A stretch of 64,000 nt of DNA from Ruminococcaceae bacterium FB2012 (GCA_900104495.1 FMXS01000003.1:62001-126000), one strand, 5' to 3'; shown: positions 17,676 to 27,211, counted from the stretch's first letter. Notes: a model not told the origin generated them from the letters alone. Made by a program: numbers and translations.

Positions 17676-18389
17676 ATGAAAAAGATACTTATTACCAACG
17701 ACGACGGCATTTACGCCGACGGGCTTATCAGACTGGCTCGGGCGGCGAAGAAATACGGCGAGGTCTGGGTGGTGGCTCCCGAGAGCCAGCGAAGCGCAAT
17801 GTCTCACAGCATAACCCTTCACGGCAGCTTCAGCGCCCGGGAAACGGATTTCCCGGTGGAGGGCGTCCGGGCTTTTGCCTGCTCCGGGACCCCCGCCGAC
17901 TGCGTGAGGATCGGCGCGCTCAACATCGTCCCCGGCGGGCCGGACACTGTCTTTTCCGGGATAAACCACGGCTACAACATGGCCTCGGACTTACAGTATT
18001 CCGCCACGGTGGGAGCGGCCTTCGAGGCGGCCTTCCAAGGCATACACACTATCGCCTTTTCCGAGGACGCAAGCGATCTCCACGAAGTCACCGACAGATA
18101 CCTTGACGGCATCATCGCCGAGCTTATTGACGCCCACTTGGGGATAAACGAGATCTGGAACGTGAACTTTCCGGGATGCAGGCTTGAAGACTGCAAGGGC
18201 ATCCTCCGGGACAGGACGGTCTCCACGGGAGTGTTCTATCAGGACAGCTACGGAGAAGAGCCCGCCGAAGACGGCAGCGTGATCTACACGGTGATCGGCG
18301 CACGGAAATGGGAGGCCGAAGAAGGCACCGATCTCCATGCGGTGCTGAGCGATCACGTTTCTGTAGGCCGGGCAAAGAATATATCGTAA
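17676..18389 (+). CDS. surE: 5'/3'-nucleotidase SurE
   Basis: Metal-dependent survival-protein phosphatase acting on nucleoside monophosphates and short polyphosphate. MKKILITNDDGIYADGL holds the metal-binding DD pair (D9, D10); PESQRSAMSHSITL the Ser ligand; SGINHGYNMASDLQYSATVGAAFEA the Asn ligand and phosphate loop. 237 aa, normal. I chose ATG 17676 (AAAGGAGCATCGG upstream) over an in-frame upstream codon inside the GH2 gene. Confidence 0.95.
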   Translation: MKKILITNDDGIYADGLIRLARAAKKYGEVWVVAPESQRSAMSHSITLHGSFSARETDFPVEGVRAFACSGTPADCVRIGALNIVPGGPDTVFSGINHGYNMASDLQYSATVGAAFEAAFQGIHTIAFSEDASDLHEVTDRYLDGIIAELIDAHLGINEIWNVNFPGCRLEDCKGILRDRTVSTGVFYQDSYGEEPAEDGSVIYTVIGARKWEAEEGTDLHAVLSDHVSVGRAKNIS

Positions 18390-18409
18390 CAACTATAAGG
18401 AGGATCATT

Positions 18410-18937
18410 ATGAACGAAGTTATCAAAGCTATGGAAGAAAGAAGAAGCATCCGCAGCTTCAAGCCGGATATGCCCCCGAAGGCGGATATCCAGCAGATCG
18501 TTGAGGCAGGGCTTTATGCTGCCAGCGCGAGAGGCAGGCAGGATGTCATCACCGTGGCGGTCACAAACAAGGAGCTTCGGGACAGGATCTCCGACGCCAA
18601 CAGAAAAGTCGGTGGCTGGGACGAGGGCTTTGACCCCTTCTACGGCGCCCCGGTAATTCTTATCGTGCTTGCGGACAAGACCCAGCACAACTACGTCTAT
18701 GACGGGAGCCTTGTTATGGGAAATCTGATGCTGGCGGCACATTCGGTCGGCCTCGGAAGCATCTGGATCCACCGCGCCAAGGAAGAATTCGAGCAGGAGG
18801 AATGGAAGCGTTTCCTCGCGGAGCTGGGTATCGAAGGCGAATGGGAAGGCATCGGCCACTGCGCCGTGGGCTACCCCAAAGGGGAGATCCCGCCGGCTGC
18901 GCCCCGCAAGGAAGGCAGAGTTTTCTGGGCGGAATAA
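18410..18937 (+). CDS. Nitroreductase family flavoprotein
   Basis: FMN-dependent NAD(P)H oxidoreductase of 175 aa. MEERRSIRSFKPDM is the usual FMN-phosphate binding start, followed by the AGLYAASARGRQD block, a central YDGSLVMGNLMLAAHSVGLGSIWIHRA helix that completes the dimer site, and GHCAVGYPKGE. A strong AAGGAGG precedes ATG 18410. Physiological substrate unknown; family members reduce quinones, flavins or nitro compounds. Confidence 0.88.
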   Translation: MNEVIKAMEERRSIRSFKPDMPPKADIQQIVEAGLYAASARGRQDVITVAVTNKELRDRISDANRKVGGWDEGFDPFYGAPVILIVLADKTQHNYVYDGSLVMGNLMLAAHSVGLGSIWIHRAKEEFEQEEWKRFLAELGIEGEWEGIGHCAVGYPKGEIPPAAPRKEGRVFWAE

Positions 18938-18962
18938 CATATTCAGGACTGGAGTGTTTTAA

Positions 18963-19835
18963 ATGAAAGTTACTGCGGCGGCGGTGCAGATGTGCTGCAC
19001 CCGGGATGTGAATGAAAATATCGCAAAGGCGGATAAGCTGGTGCGCGAGGCGGCAGCTGCGGGAGCCAACATCATACTTCTGCCGGAGCTTTTTGAGCGT
19101 CAGTATTTCTGCCAGGAACGCAGATACGATTACTATGACTTCGCAAAGCCCCTCTCCGAAAACGACGCGGTGAAGCATTTTACCAACGTTTCGCGGGAGC
19201 TGGGCGTCGTGCTGCCCGTCAGCTTTTACGAACGGGATGTGAACGTGCTCTACAACTCGGCAGCGGTCATCGACGCCGACGGCGAAATACTGGGCGTCTA
19301 CCGCAAGACACACATCCCCGACGACCATTACTATCAGGAGAAATTCTACTTCACTCCCGGAAACACCGGCTTCAAGGTGTGGGACACCCGCTTCGGATGC
19401 ATCGGCGTGGGTATCTGCTGGGACCAGTGGTTCCCGGAGACCGCCCGGGCAATGGCGGTAATGGGCGCAGACCTGCTGTTCTATCCCACGGCGATAGGCG
19501 CGGAGCCTATCCTTGAGACCGACTCAATGCCCCACTGGCGTCGGGTGATGCAGGGCCATGCGGCGGCCAATTTCACTCCCGTCATCGCGGCAAACCGTTA
19601 CGGCACCGAGACTGTGGAGCCCTGCGGGGAAAACGGGGGACAGCGCTCGGCGCTGAAATTCTACGGCTCCTCTTTCATCACCGATGAAGTCGGAGAGCTT
19701 GCCGTACAGGCGGGACGAGAGGACGACGGCGTCATCATGCGGGAATTCGATCTCGAAGAGATCAGAAAAGCCCGCCTTGAATGGGGCCTCTTCCGGGACA
19801 GGCGCCCGGGCTGCTACGGCATTATCAACAGTTGA
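18963..19835 (+). CDS. aguB: N-carbamoylputrescine amidase
   Basis: Nitrilase-superfamily amidase that converts N-carbamoylputrescine to putrescine, CO2 and ammonia. The Glu-Lys-Cys triad is E42 (LLPELFERQYF), K115 (YRKTHIPDDHYYQEK) and C152 (GVGICWDQWFPE). FERQYFCQ and the DHYYQEKFYF segment are specific to the AguB subgroup rather than general nitrilases. 290 aa. It completes the agmatine route begun by speA and aguA, although a glycosidase, surE and a nitroreductase gene stand between. Confidence 0.95.
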   Translation: MKVTAAAVQMCCTRDVNENIAKADKLVREAAAAGANIILLPELFERQYFCQERRYDYYDFAKPLSENDAVKHFTNVSRELGVVLPVSFYERDVNVLYNSAAVIDADGEILGVYRKTHIPDDHYYQEKFYFTPGNTGFKVWDTRFGCIGVGICWDQWFPETARAMAVMGADLLFYPTAIGAEPILETDSMPHWRRVMQGHAAANFTPVIAANRYGTETVEPCGENGGQRSALKFYGSSFITDEVGELAVQAGREDDGVIMREFDLEEIRKARLEWGLFRDRRPGCYGIINS

Positions 19836-19895
19836 TTTCTGAAAGGAAGTAATTTTACGGACACGGCTTTACTGATAGGCAAACAGATCGCCATA

Positions 19896-20777
19896 ATGTT
19901 TATAATAATGCTGCTGGGAGGAGCCTGTGGGTTTCGGGGGCTGATAACCAAAAGCGGCCTAAAGCAGCTTTCCGCCGTTGAACTGCATATCGTCAATCCG
20001 CTGCTGATCTTCATGTCCTATCAGACCGACCTCAACAGCAAGCTGCTGGGAGGACTGGCCTGGGCATTCCTGCTGTCGGCCATATCCTTTGCGGCGGCGA
20101 TACTGCTGGCAACATTTGTGATCCCCAAGCGGCGCCCGGACTTTGACATCGAGCGCTTCGCCAGCATCTATTCCAACTGCGGATTCATCGGGATACCGCT
20201 GATAAACGGCATCTACGGGCAGGAGGGCGTGCTTTATCTGACGGCTTATATCACGCTGTTCAATCTGCTGGTTTGGACCCACGGCTACATGGTGATGAAG
20301 GGCACACGGGATTTCTCGGCCTTCCTCAGCGCATTGAAAAATCCTTCGGTGATCGCGGTGGTCATCGGACTGATCTTCTATCTGACCAACATCAGACTGC
20401 CTTCCGTTCCCGCTTCCTCGCTGGAGCTGGTGGCTTCGATGAATACACCTCTGGCTATGCTTATCGCGGGAGCCACCGCCTCGCAGACCAACTTTCTCAA
20501 GGCGATGAAGAACTCCGGCATCTACCTTGTCAGCGGAATGAAGCTGATAGCGGTCCCGGCGGTATGCTACGCGCTGATGCGCCTCACTCCCGCCCCGGAA
20601 CTGGTGATAATGACCTTGACTATCGCGGCGGGCTGCCCCGTTGCCACCACCGGCACCATGTTCGCGGTGCTGTTTGACAAGAAGCCGGAGCGCTGCTCGG
20701 AATACTTCGCCGTGACCACGGTGCTGTCGGGACTGACCCTCCCGCTGCTGACGGCGGTGTGCGTGAAGCTGTTTTAG
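19896..20777 (+). CDS. AEC-family permease (auxin efflux carrier type)
   Basis: Membrane transporter of the Mem_trans/AEC family with about ten hydrophobic segments in two halves; NCGFIGIPLINGIYG and AAGCPVATTGTMFAVLFDK are the typical crossover motifs. Substrate unknown; family members move small organic acids or amines, and the place after aguB makes a polyamine-related substrate possible. The first in-frame ATG is 19896, but the reading frame stays open upstream and family proteins begin about a dozen residues earlier; ACG at 19857, seven bases after GAAAGGAAG, may be the real start. Confidence 0.85.
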   Translation: MFIIMLLGGACGFRGLITKSGLKQLSAVELHIVNPLLIFMSYQTDLNSKLLGGLAWAFLLSAISFAAAILLATFVIPKRRPDFDIERFASIYSNCGFIGIPLINGIYGQEGVLYLTAYITLFNLLVWTHGYMVMKGTRDFSAFLSALKNPSVIAVVIGLIFYLTNIRLPSVPASSLELVASMNTPLAMLIAGATASQTNFLKAMKNSGIYLVSGMKLIAVPAVCYALMRLTPAPELVIMTLTIAAGCPVATTGTMFAVLFDKKPERCSEYFAVTTVLSGLTLPLLTAVCVKLF

Positions 20778-20845
20778 CACCGGCGTTATCGGTATATCTT
20801 GTGAACCCAAAGGTCCTGAAGCACAAAATAAAGTGTTCATACCGC

Positions 20846-20874
20846 TTGACAAAAAGCGGAGGATGTAATATAAT
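20846..20874 (+). promoter_or_regulatory. Consensus sigma-A promoter of the cohesin-like gene
   Basis: TTGACA (20846-20851), 17 bp, TATAAT (20869-20874), 46 bp before the GTG start. Confidence 0.88.
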
Positions 20875-20920
20875 ATTATTTAAAGTGTATCCAAGCATTT
20901 CTATGAAGGGAGGCGGTAAT

Positions 20921-22297
20921 GTGAGAATGAAAAGGCTGACGGCTGCGGCTGCGGCACTTATAGTAGCCGTATGCGGCGCGGTGAGCGCTTACGCGGAGCC
21001 CGAACCCATAGAGCCTGCCGAAACAGGCGAAAGCTCCGTGACGACAGCTCATCAGGAACAGCCCGCCGAGACCTCTGTTGTCACCACCGTGACCGAGGCC
21101 CCCGTTACCCAGGCGACCCAGACCACTCCGGCAGTTACCACGCCCGCACAGCAGACTCAGCAGACACAGCCTCAGACTTCTGCTCAGGCCACGGCTTCGC
21201 AGACCACCACCACCGAAGCAAGTGTCGGCAGGAAGATCGAGCCCACCAAGGTATTTCTTACTATCGGTGAGATAAAGGACGATGAATTTGAGGTAACACT
21301 CAACATAGTCCCCGATCAGCTCATCACCACCGCTGTTATAAAGATCGAGTACGACAGCTCGCTTATGGAACTGTCGGGAAGCATAATCAACTCCAAGGAG
21401 ATAGGCGGACAGCCCACCGAGGAGAATAAGGACAGCGTCTATACATTCAGCTATCTGAACCCCAAGGGAACGCAGTACAGCGGTGTTTATTCCACCATGC
21501 GCTTCAAGATAACCGATAAGAAAATGACCGAGTCGGTGATCTATGTTTCGGTGGATAAGCTGGAAGATAACGACCTTCTGGACGTGCCGAACAACATCCA
21601 GAACGGCATCGTCAAGTATCAGGAGGAGCCGGCTAAGGACGAAAGCTCCGTTGTCGAGTCCGAGAAGGAGGACGAAAGCTCGCAGGAGCTTCCCGTATTG
21701 AACGTCAAAATGGGAACGCTTCCCATGATGCTGGATGAGTTGGGAATCCCCGACGCCAAGAACGTCAAGTCGGTGAAGATCATCGACACCGGGCTTGCCG
21801 TTTACAAGCAGAGCGCTCTAACACTCCTTGCTTCGGGCGAGACGGAAATGGTGGTCAAGTACAACAGCGGCAAGGAACTGCGCTTCAGATTGGTCATCGC
21901 CAAGGCCGACCCCGTATCGTCTGCGGCGGAACCGGTAAGCTCCGAGGTCCCCGAACAGGACACTTCCGGCAGGACCTTTATGATAGCTATGGCTATCCTT
22001 GCGGCGATAGCGGCAATAGCGATAGAGTATATCCTTATCATGAAGCCCTTCGGCAGAAAAGCCGCCGAGGAGGATGACGACGAGGACGAGGACGAGTTTG
22101 AGGAATACGATGAGGATGACGACACCGAAATGGTGCAGGATCCCGAGGAAGTATTCGCCAGGAAGAAACGTCCCGAGAACAAAAACCGAAACGGCCGTCC
22201 CGCCGCAGGAAATCAGGAACGCCGTCCCGAAAGCAGAGAGCCGGGCAGCAGGCCCAAAGGCAGAGAGCCGGGAAGCAGGCCCAAAGGGAGAAAATAA
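20921..22297 (+). CDS. Secreted, membrane-anchored protein with a cohesin-like domain
   Basis: A 458-residue surface protein. Signal peptide (MKRLTAAAAALIVAVCGAVSAYA), a Thr/Pro/Gln-rich linker (about residues 30-100), then a cohesin-like beta domain (about 105-220) with EVTLNIVPDQLITTAVIKIE, YDSSLMELSG and SVYTFSYLNPKG. A second small beta region follows, then one transmembrane helix (about 350-372), a strongly acidic cytoplasmic stretch and a C-terminal tail with PGSRPKGRE repeated twice. Start GTG 20921 or ATG 20927, after GGGAGG. Cohesins bind dockerins in cellulosomes; here the single domain and TM anchor suggest a cell-surface dock, but identity to true cohesins is moderate by eye. Confidence 0.7.
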   Translation: MRMKRLTAAAAALIVAVCGAVSAYAEPEPIEPAETGESSVTTAHQEQPAETSVVTTVTEAPVTQATQTTPAVTTPAQQTQQTQPQTSAQATASQTTTTEASVGRKIEPTKVFLTIGEIKDDEFEVTLNIVPDQLITTAVIKIEYDSSLMELSGSIINSKEIGGQPTEENKDSVYTFSYLNPKGTQYSGVYSTMRFKITDKKMTESVIYVSVDKLEDNDLLDVPNNIQNGIVKYQEEPAKDESSVVESEKEDESSQELPVLNVKMGTLPMMLDELGIPDAKNVKSVKIIDTGLAVYKQSALTLLASGETEMVVKYNSGKELRFRLVIAKADPVSSAAEPVSSEVPEQDTSGRTFMIAMAILAAIAAIAIEYILIMKPFGRKAAEEDDDEDEDEFEEYDEDDDTEMVQDPEEVFARKKRPENKNRNGRPAAGNQERRPESREPGSRPKGREPGSRPKGRK

Positions 22298-22310
22298 TAC
22301 ATAAGCGCAA

Positions 22311-22350
22311 AGCGGTACTGTCCAACAAATTGGACAGTACCGCTCTTTTA
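22311..22350. terminator. Bidirectional terminator between convergent genes
   Basis: A perfect 15-bp stem (22311-22325 with 22330-22344) around a 4-nt loop, followed by CTTTT on the plus strand. It lies between the cohesin-like gene and the oppositely oriented amidohydrolase. Confidence 0.92.
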
Positions 22351-22400
22351 TTCTTTGGATATCGGAACTATGCCGGGCGATCCCCGGGCAGGCCAGGCCT

Positions 22401-23570
22401 TCAGCGATCAACAGTCTGTTCAAAGCTGTGTATCCTCCCGCCGCAGACGGTCATCACCGGCGAGGACATGACCTCAAAGGGCGGGGCGTCAAAGAGGACG
22501 AAGTCCGCACGCTTGCCCACCTCAACGGAGCCTGTCAAGTCGGAGATGCCTGCAATTTCCGCGGCGGTGACCGTCACCGCGTCAAGGGCTTTTTCAAAGG
22601 ACAGACCGTGCTTCATGCAGACTCCCACGCTGATAGGCAAATACTCTATGGGTATCTCGCTGTGGTCGGTACATATCGCCACGGGAACACCTGCCCGGGC
22701 CAGCACCGCCGCATTAGCGGGAGTGATATTCACCAGCTCCGGCTTGCAGGCGTCGCACATGATCGGCCCCACCACGGCGGGGACCTTCTCCTCCGCCAGT
22801 TCGCCGGCGATAAGATGCCCGTCGGTGCAGTGGATCAGCACCGGGTCCAGTCCGAATTCCTTCGAGATGCGCAGAGCTGTGAAAATATCGTCCGCACGGT
22901 GACAGTGAAAGTGCGCCTTGAGCTTGCGGTCCAGCAGAGGGATAAGTGCCTCGCTGCCCAGGTCCAGTTCCGGCAGATCGCCGGGTTCCTCGGCGGCCTC
23001 GCGGTCGGAGCGGTAGCGCTTCGCCTTGGCAAGAGCCTCACGGATCATAGCGGCGATAGCCATGCGGGTGCAGGGAGTTTCGTCACGGTTCATATAGGTC
23101 ATCTTGGGATTTTCTCCGAGGGAGAATTTCATCCCGACCTTCCGCAGAAGCATACTGTCGATGCGCCTGCCGTCGGTGGAAACGGCGCAGATGTCCCCCG
23201 CCACGGGATTCATTGATCCCGGCGATACCAGCACTGCCGTCACCCCCGCTTCAAGGGCCTTTTTAAAGCTGACGTCAAAGGGATTTATCGCGTCAAGGAT
23301 ATGAAGCTGAGGCGACACAGGCTCGCTCTCCTCGTTGAAGTCCTCGCCCTCGACGCCTACGCCCCCGGTGGTGAGGCCCAGGTGCGTGTGGATGTCGATA
23401 AAGCCGGGATAAAGCGTCCTTCCTCCGGCGTCGATGCCTTCGGCGGCTTCGGGAGTTCCCTCACCGACTTCGGTGATGAGCCCATTCTCAAAGCGGACAA
23501 AGCCCTTCTCTATGACACGGCGCTCCCTGTCCTGGGTGTATATCTTAGCGTTGAAGATTATCATTTTCAT
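22401..23570 (-). CDS. Metal-dependent amidohydrolase (imidazolonepropionase-like)
   Basis: A 389-residue amidohydrolase-superfamily TIM barrel. YPGFIDIHTHLGL gives the HxH metal pair; LKAHFHCHRADD and LIHCTDG give the two further His; AICTDHSEIP the Asp. Closest by eye to imidazolonepropionase-like and dipeptidase-type amidohydrolases; substrate unknown. It is the last gene of a minus-strand operon, its ATG overlapping the helicase stop by 4 bp. The tight coupling to the helicase is unusual and is the reason to consider the three genes together. Confidence 0.85.
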   Translation of the reverse strand: MKMIIFNAKIYTQDRERRVIEKGFVRFENGLITEVGEGTPEAAEGIDAGGRTLYPGFIDIHTHLGLTTGGVGVEGEDFNEESEPVSPQLHILDAINPFDVSFKKALEAGVTAVLVSPGSMNPVAGDICAVSTDGRRIDSMLLRKVGMKFSLGENPKMTYMNRDETPCTRMAIAAMIREALAKAKRYRSDREAAEEPGDLPELDLGSEALIPLLDRKLKAHFHCHRADDIFTALRISKEFGLDPVLIHCTDGHLIAGELAEEKVPAVVGPIMCDACKPELVNITPANAAVLARAGVPVAICTDHSEIPIEYLPISVGVCMKHGLSFEKALDAVTVTAAEIAGISDLTGSVEVGKRADFVLFDAPPFEVMSSPVMTVCGGRIHSFEQTVDR

Positions 23571-26500
23571 GCTCCTGTCTGTAATCTTTCGTCTATGCCT
23601 GCCAGCTCTTTTTCAAAGCGTTCGATCTCGTCAAGATAGTTCTCCCGCTTGTCCAGTTCCAGCTGAGCGTCAACGTTCTCACGCTCCAGCTCCGCAAGAC
23701 GTTCCTCGTTCTCTTCGATGAACTTCGGCAGACGCTCTATAGCGTTGTCCACTCTCGCGGGATAGCCCGCCGGGGAATCTCCCAGCTCCGCAAAGTAGGT
23801 CCCTCGGCGTTCGATCTTCACCGCCGGACGGGAGCTTATCATATTGGGCCGCAGGCTGATCTTGAAGCCCCGATGCTCGCAGACGGTGACGCTGCTGTCG
23901 GTGCGGGCGGCTACAGCTGCCTCCAGCGCCTCCCGCAGAGCCGTCCGCATATCGGCGGTGACGGTGTCGTTTTCCGGCAGGCGAAGGTTTTTCAGATCAT
24001 CCTCGGCGTTTTCGATTATCTGCTTTACGGCCTCCCGCTCCTCGGGGATGACTGCCAGCCGCTCGGTGAGATACTGCCGCCGCTGGGTGAGCTGACGCTG
24101 TAAAATGCGGTAGCGCGAAAGCTCGTTGGCGGTCTCGATGCGCCGCTTTATCAGCGGGTTACCCACCGCAAGAGCCTTGACCTCGGCGTAATCCAGGACC
24201 ACGCCGTCCACTTCCGTGCCGCTGCGCTCGGTAAGCTCGTTGGCAAGCAGCTGAGAGATAAAACTCTGCTTGGTCTCGAGAAGCTGCCAGGAATAGGCGT
24301 CAAAGCTGCCCTCGGTGATGTAGCGGAATATCCGCACCTGCTTGTTCAGATTCTTCGGTCTGAGGATGCGCCCCTCCCGCTGTATCATATCGGCGGGACG
24401 CCAGGGCACGTCAAGATGATGTGCGGCTTTAAGCCTTGTCTGCACGTTGACGCCGGTCCCCAGCTTGAAGGTCGAGCCCATAAGCACACGGACGCTTCCC
24501 GCGTTGACACGGTCGAACAGCGCCAGCCTTTCGTCATCATCTTCATAGCTGTGGATGAACTCGATCTGCTCCGCGGGGATGCCCTTTTCGGTCAGCAGAC
24601 GTTTCAGCTCGTCGTAGATGTTGAACTCCGCCTTCGGCGTGGAGATGTCGCAGAACACCAGCTGAGTGCAGTTCTCGATGTCGTTGTCCTGCCATATCCG
24701 ATACACGTTCTCGGCGCAGAAACGCACCTTGCTTTGAAGCTGCTCTCCCGCCTCCGGGACCGCGAGCCTTATATCCAAAGCCGCCTTGCGGCCGTCGGTG
24801 GTGATCTTCAGCATATTGTCTGTCTTGCGGTCGATCTCCCCTCTGCGGACGGCGTCGGCCCGCTCGGAGATGTCCCTCAGAAACTGCGCAAGAGCCTCGC
24901 ACTTGGCCACGGTACAGTCCTCGTGGCCTGCAAATTCCGGGATGTCACGGCGGCCGTCGGTCTTGTGATAGTGGGCCGCCACCGAGAACATAGCCGTCAG
25001 CTCCGGCAGGTTGTGGAAGGAGCGAAGCCGCCTGCACATCCTGTAGCCGGAAGTGTCCACGTCGATCTCGAAATCTGTTTTGGCTTCGGCGAACATACCT
25101 ATCCAACTGTCGAAGCTGCGAAGTCCCAGAGCTTTCAGATCGCTGTACTGGAGATACTTCTGCATAGTGTAGGCGTCGGAAATGGAATTGGTTATGGGCG
25201 TGCCCGTGGCAAAGACCGCTCCCCGTCCGCTTACCTGCGTGTAGCGCACCTTTTCCAGCATACGGGCGCACTTGTCCGAGCCCCGGGAATTGATGCCCAG
25301 CAGCCCCGCCGAGGTTTCTATGGGTATGTTCTTGTAGTTGTGGGCTTCGTCCAGGAACAGCGTGGTGATGCCCAGCTCGTCGAAGCAGGGCTCTGCTCCC
25401 TCGGGATCGGCTTTCTTCTCCGAGACCTCCAGCGCCTTGATGCGTCCCAGCAGAGCCGTCCGCTTGGCGTGGAGCGCTTTGGGCTCCTTTCCCGTCTGCG
25501 CGATATACCGGGCGATCTCCTCGTACTCCATTGAAAGCAGACGGCGCATCGCCCTGTCGGAAAGGGCTATGCGGTCAAAGCAGCTGTAAGCGATTATCAC
25601 CGCGTCAAAATCGGTGTCGATCATTGTCCGCAGAGTCGCGGATTTTTTGTCCTTGGTGAAGTCCTGTGGGTTCACGGTGATGATCCGCGCTTCGGGATAA
25701 AGCTCCTTGAAAATGCTCTCCCATTGCCCCACAAGGCTGTTGGGGACCGCGAACATATTCCGCTTCGACATTCCCAGCTGACGGAGCTTCATGCCCGCCG
25801 CCGCCATAATGAAGGTCTTGCCGGAGCCCACCTCGTGGGCCAGCAGCGTGTTCGGGGTGAATAGTATCTTAGCCACGGCTTCCTTTTGGAAATCGTAAAG
25901 CTCAAATTTTTCGTTCATCCCCGGGAAGGTGAGGAAGGAGCCGTCGAAACTGCGGCTCTTGAAACAGCTGAAACTGTTCTCGTAGATCATCTGGAGCCGT
26001 TCGGCACGGCGGGGATCCCGCCACAGCCACTCGCTGAAATCCTTCCGAAGGCGGCTCTCGCATTCCAGCACCGCCACCGTTTCCTGCTCGTTCAGCACAC
26101 GGACAGCCTTGCCCGCGGAGTTGGTCTCGGTGTCGAATATCTGGACCTGCCGGCAGTTGAGGAGCTTCTCCATAAGCTGCAAAGGTCCCACGCGCTTGGT
26201 TCCGTAGTACAGCGAACGCGAGGAATGACCGTAACGGCTCTTGTTGGGTATCTCCCACACCCCGGTGACACTGTCGTGGACCGTCTTGTTGGCCTCGGTG
26301 GGGACGCGCCTTGAATTGGCGGCCCCGAAAAGATGAAAGATAAAATCGTCGATGATCTCCGGCGGTATCCACGGGGAGCCTAAGGTTGCATAAATGTCTT
26401 TAACATCCAGCGGAGGCGGCAGAGCGGCCTCGGCGGCCTTTACGTTGTCGAAGAAGGACCGTCCGTATTTCTTCTCGGCGGCTCGTGCGGAATTGTAGCG

Positions 26501-27211
26501 CTTTATCATATTCCCGCTGAGATATTCCGCCGCCGTCACCCAGCCTTTATACCAGCATTCGTCCCACTTCTCCGGGTCGCAGAAGATCTGCCCCTTCAAA
26601 GCATTGATGACCTCCGGCAGAGCGCGGTCGGTGATCTGAGATATGAATTCGATGTCCACTTTTCCCAGCCGGTCAAGGCAGATGCCGAGGGCCTCGCTCA
26701 CGTCCTCGCAGAAAATGCCCTCCGCACGTTGATCGCCGGCGTAGGGGTTCACATAGCCCTCCGGGACCGTCAGCGAGGTTACGGCGGCGATCTGCGCCTT
26801 TTCCTCGTCCTGCTTTTTCTGCTCCATGAACTGCTCAAACTGCCTGTCCCATTCGTCGGCGGCGGAGCCCTGCCCCGAAGGCGCGGGCTTCGGCTGAGGC
26901 GCCGGAGCGGGCTGTTCCTCTTTGAGGGGGTTGATGACGCGGTGGCCCTCTTCCCTGCCCTTTTGAGTCAGGAATTCATTGAACTGCCTGTCCCACTCGT
27001 CCTCCTCGGAGGTCTGCTTGCGGACCGGCGGAGCAGAGGGCTTCGGCGGTGCCGGCGGAGCATAAGGCTTCGGTGCTGACGCCTTCGGTGCGGACTTCCT
27101 TCCCCCGGATTTGGGCGCAGACTTTCTCCCGGACTTCTGCGGCATATCGCTTGCCTGCATGACCCTGCCCAGCTTATTGAGACTGTTTATCAGCTTTTTC
27201 AGATCGGACAT
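23567..27211 (-). CDS. SF2/SNF2-type DEAD/DEAH helicase, large
   Basis: A 1214-residue ATP-dependent helicase or translocase. Residues 1-110 are a Lys/Pro/Ser-rich disordered tail holding DEWDRQFNEFL and, 50 residues on, DEWDRQFEQFM. The motor has YDFQKEAVAKIL, HEVGSGKTF (Walker A, about 459-466), FLDEAHNYKN (Walker B, about 617-621), FATGTPITNS (motif III), MGSTFKLGTGVNVQ, and QREGRILRPKN (motif VI, about 945), with a coiled-coil C-terminus. Relatives are the helicase halves of giant methylase-helicase proteins of phages and conjugative elements (DarB/strawberry-notch type), but no methylase domain is attached; a methyltransferase is encoded just upstream. Lies 39 bp after the TIR-methyltransferase gene. 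Confidence 0.85.
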   Translation of the reverse strand: MSDLKKLINSLNKLGRVMQASDMPQKSGRKSAPKSGGRKSAPKASAPKPYAPPAPPKPSAPPVRKQTSEEDEWDRQFNEFLTQKGREEGHRVINPLKEEQPAPAPQPKPAPSGQGSAADEWDRQFEQFMEQKKQDEEKAQIAAVTSLTVPEGYVNPYAGDQRAEGIFCEDVSEALGICLDRLGKVDIEFISQITDRALPEVINALKGQIFCDPEKWDECWYKGWVTAAEYLSGNMIKRYNSARAAEKKYGRSFFDNVKAAEAALPPPLDVKDIYATLGSPWIPPEIIDDFIFHLFGAANSRRVPTEANKTVHDSVTGVWEIPNKSRYGHSSRSLYYGTKRVGPLQLMEKLLNCRQVQIFDTETNSAGKAVRVLNEQETVAVLECESRLRKDFSEWLWRDPRRAERLQMIYENSFSCFKSRSFDGSFLTFPGMNEKFELYDFQKEAVAKILFTPNTLLAHEVGSGKTFIMAAAGMKLRQLGMSKRNMFAVPNSLVGQWESIFKELYPEARIITVNPQDFTKDKKSATLRTMIDTDFDAVIIAYSCFDRIALSDRAMRRLLSMEYEEIARYIAQTGKEPKALHAKRTALLGRIKALEVSEKKADPEGAEPCFDELGITTLFLDEAHNYKNIPIETSAGLLGINSRGSDKCARMLEKVRYTQVSGRGAVFATGTPITNSISDAYTMQKYLQYSDLKALGLRSFDSWIGMFAEAKTDFEIDVDTSGYRMCRRLRSFHNLPELTAMFSVAAHYHKTDGRRDIPEFAGHEDCTVAKCEALAQFLRDISERADAVRRGEIDRKTDNMLKITTDGRKAALDIRLAVPEAGEQLQSKVRFCAENVYRIWQDNDIENCTQLVFCDISTPKAEFNIYDELKRLLTEKGIPAEQIEFIHSYEDDDERLALFDRVNAGSVRVLMGSTFKLGTGVNVQTRLKAAHHLDVPWRPADMIQREGRILRPKNLNKQVRIFRYITEGSFDAYSWQLLETKQSFISQLLANELTERSGTEVDGVVLDYAEVKALAVGNPLIKRRIETANELSRYRILQRQLTQRRQYLTERLAVIPEEREAVKQIIENAEDDLKNLRLPENDTVTADMRTALREALEAAVAARTDSSVTVCEHRGFKISLRPNMISSRPAVKIERRGTYFAELGDSPAGYPARVDNAIERLPKFIEENEERLAELERENVDAQLELDKRENYLDEIERFEKELAGIDERLQTGA

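Noticed and set aside
16166..17710. 514-codon minus-strand open frame across the GH2 gene
   Set aside because: It is antisense to a clearly conserved glycosidase, has no ribosome site or family motif, and arises from the G+C-rich codon pattern.
24416..25534. 372-codon plus-strand frame within the helicase gene
   Set aside because: Antisense to conserved helicase motifs; no start signal.
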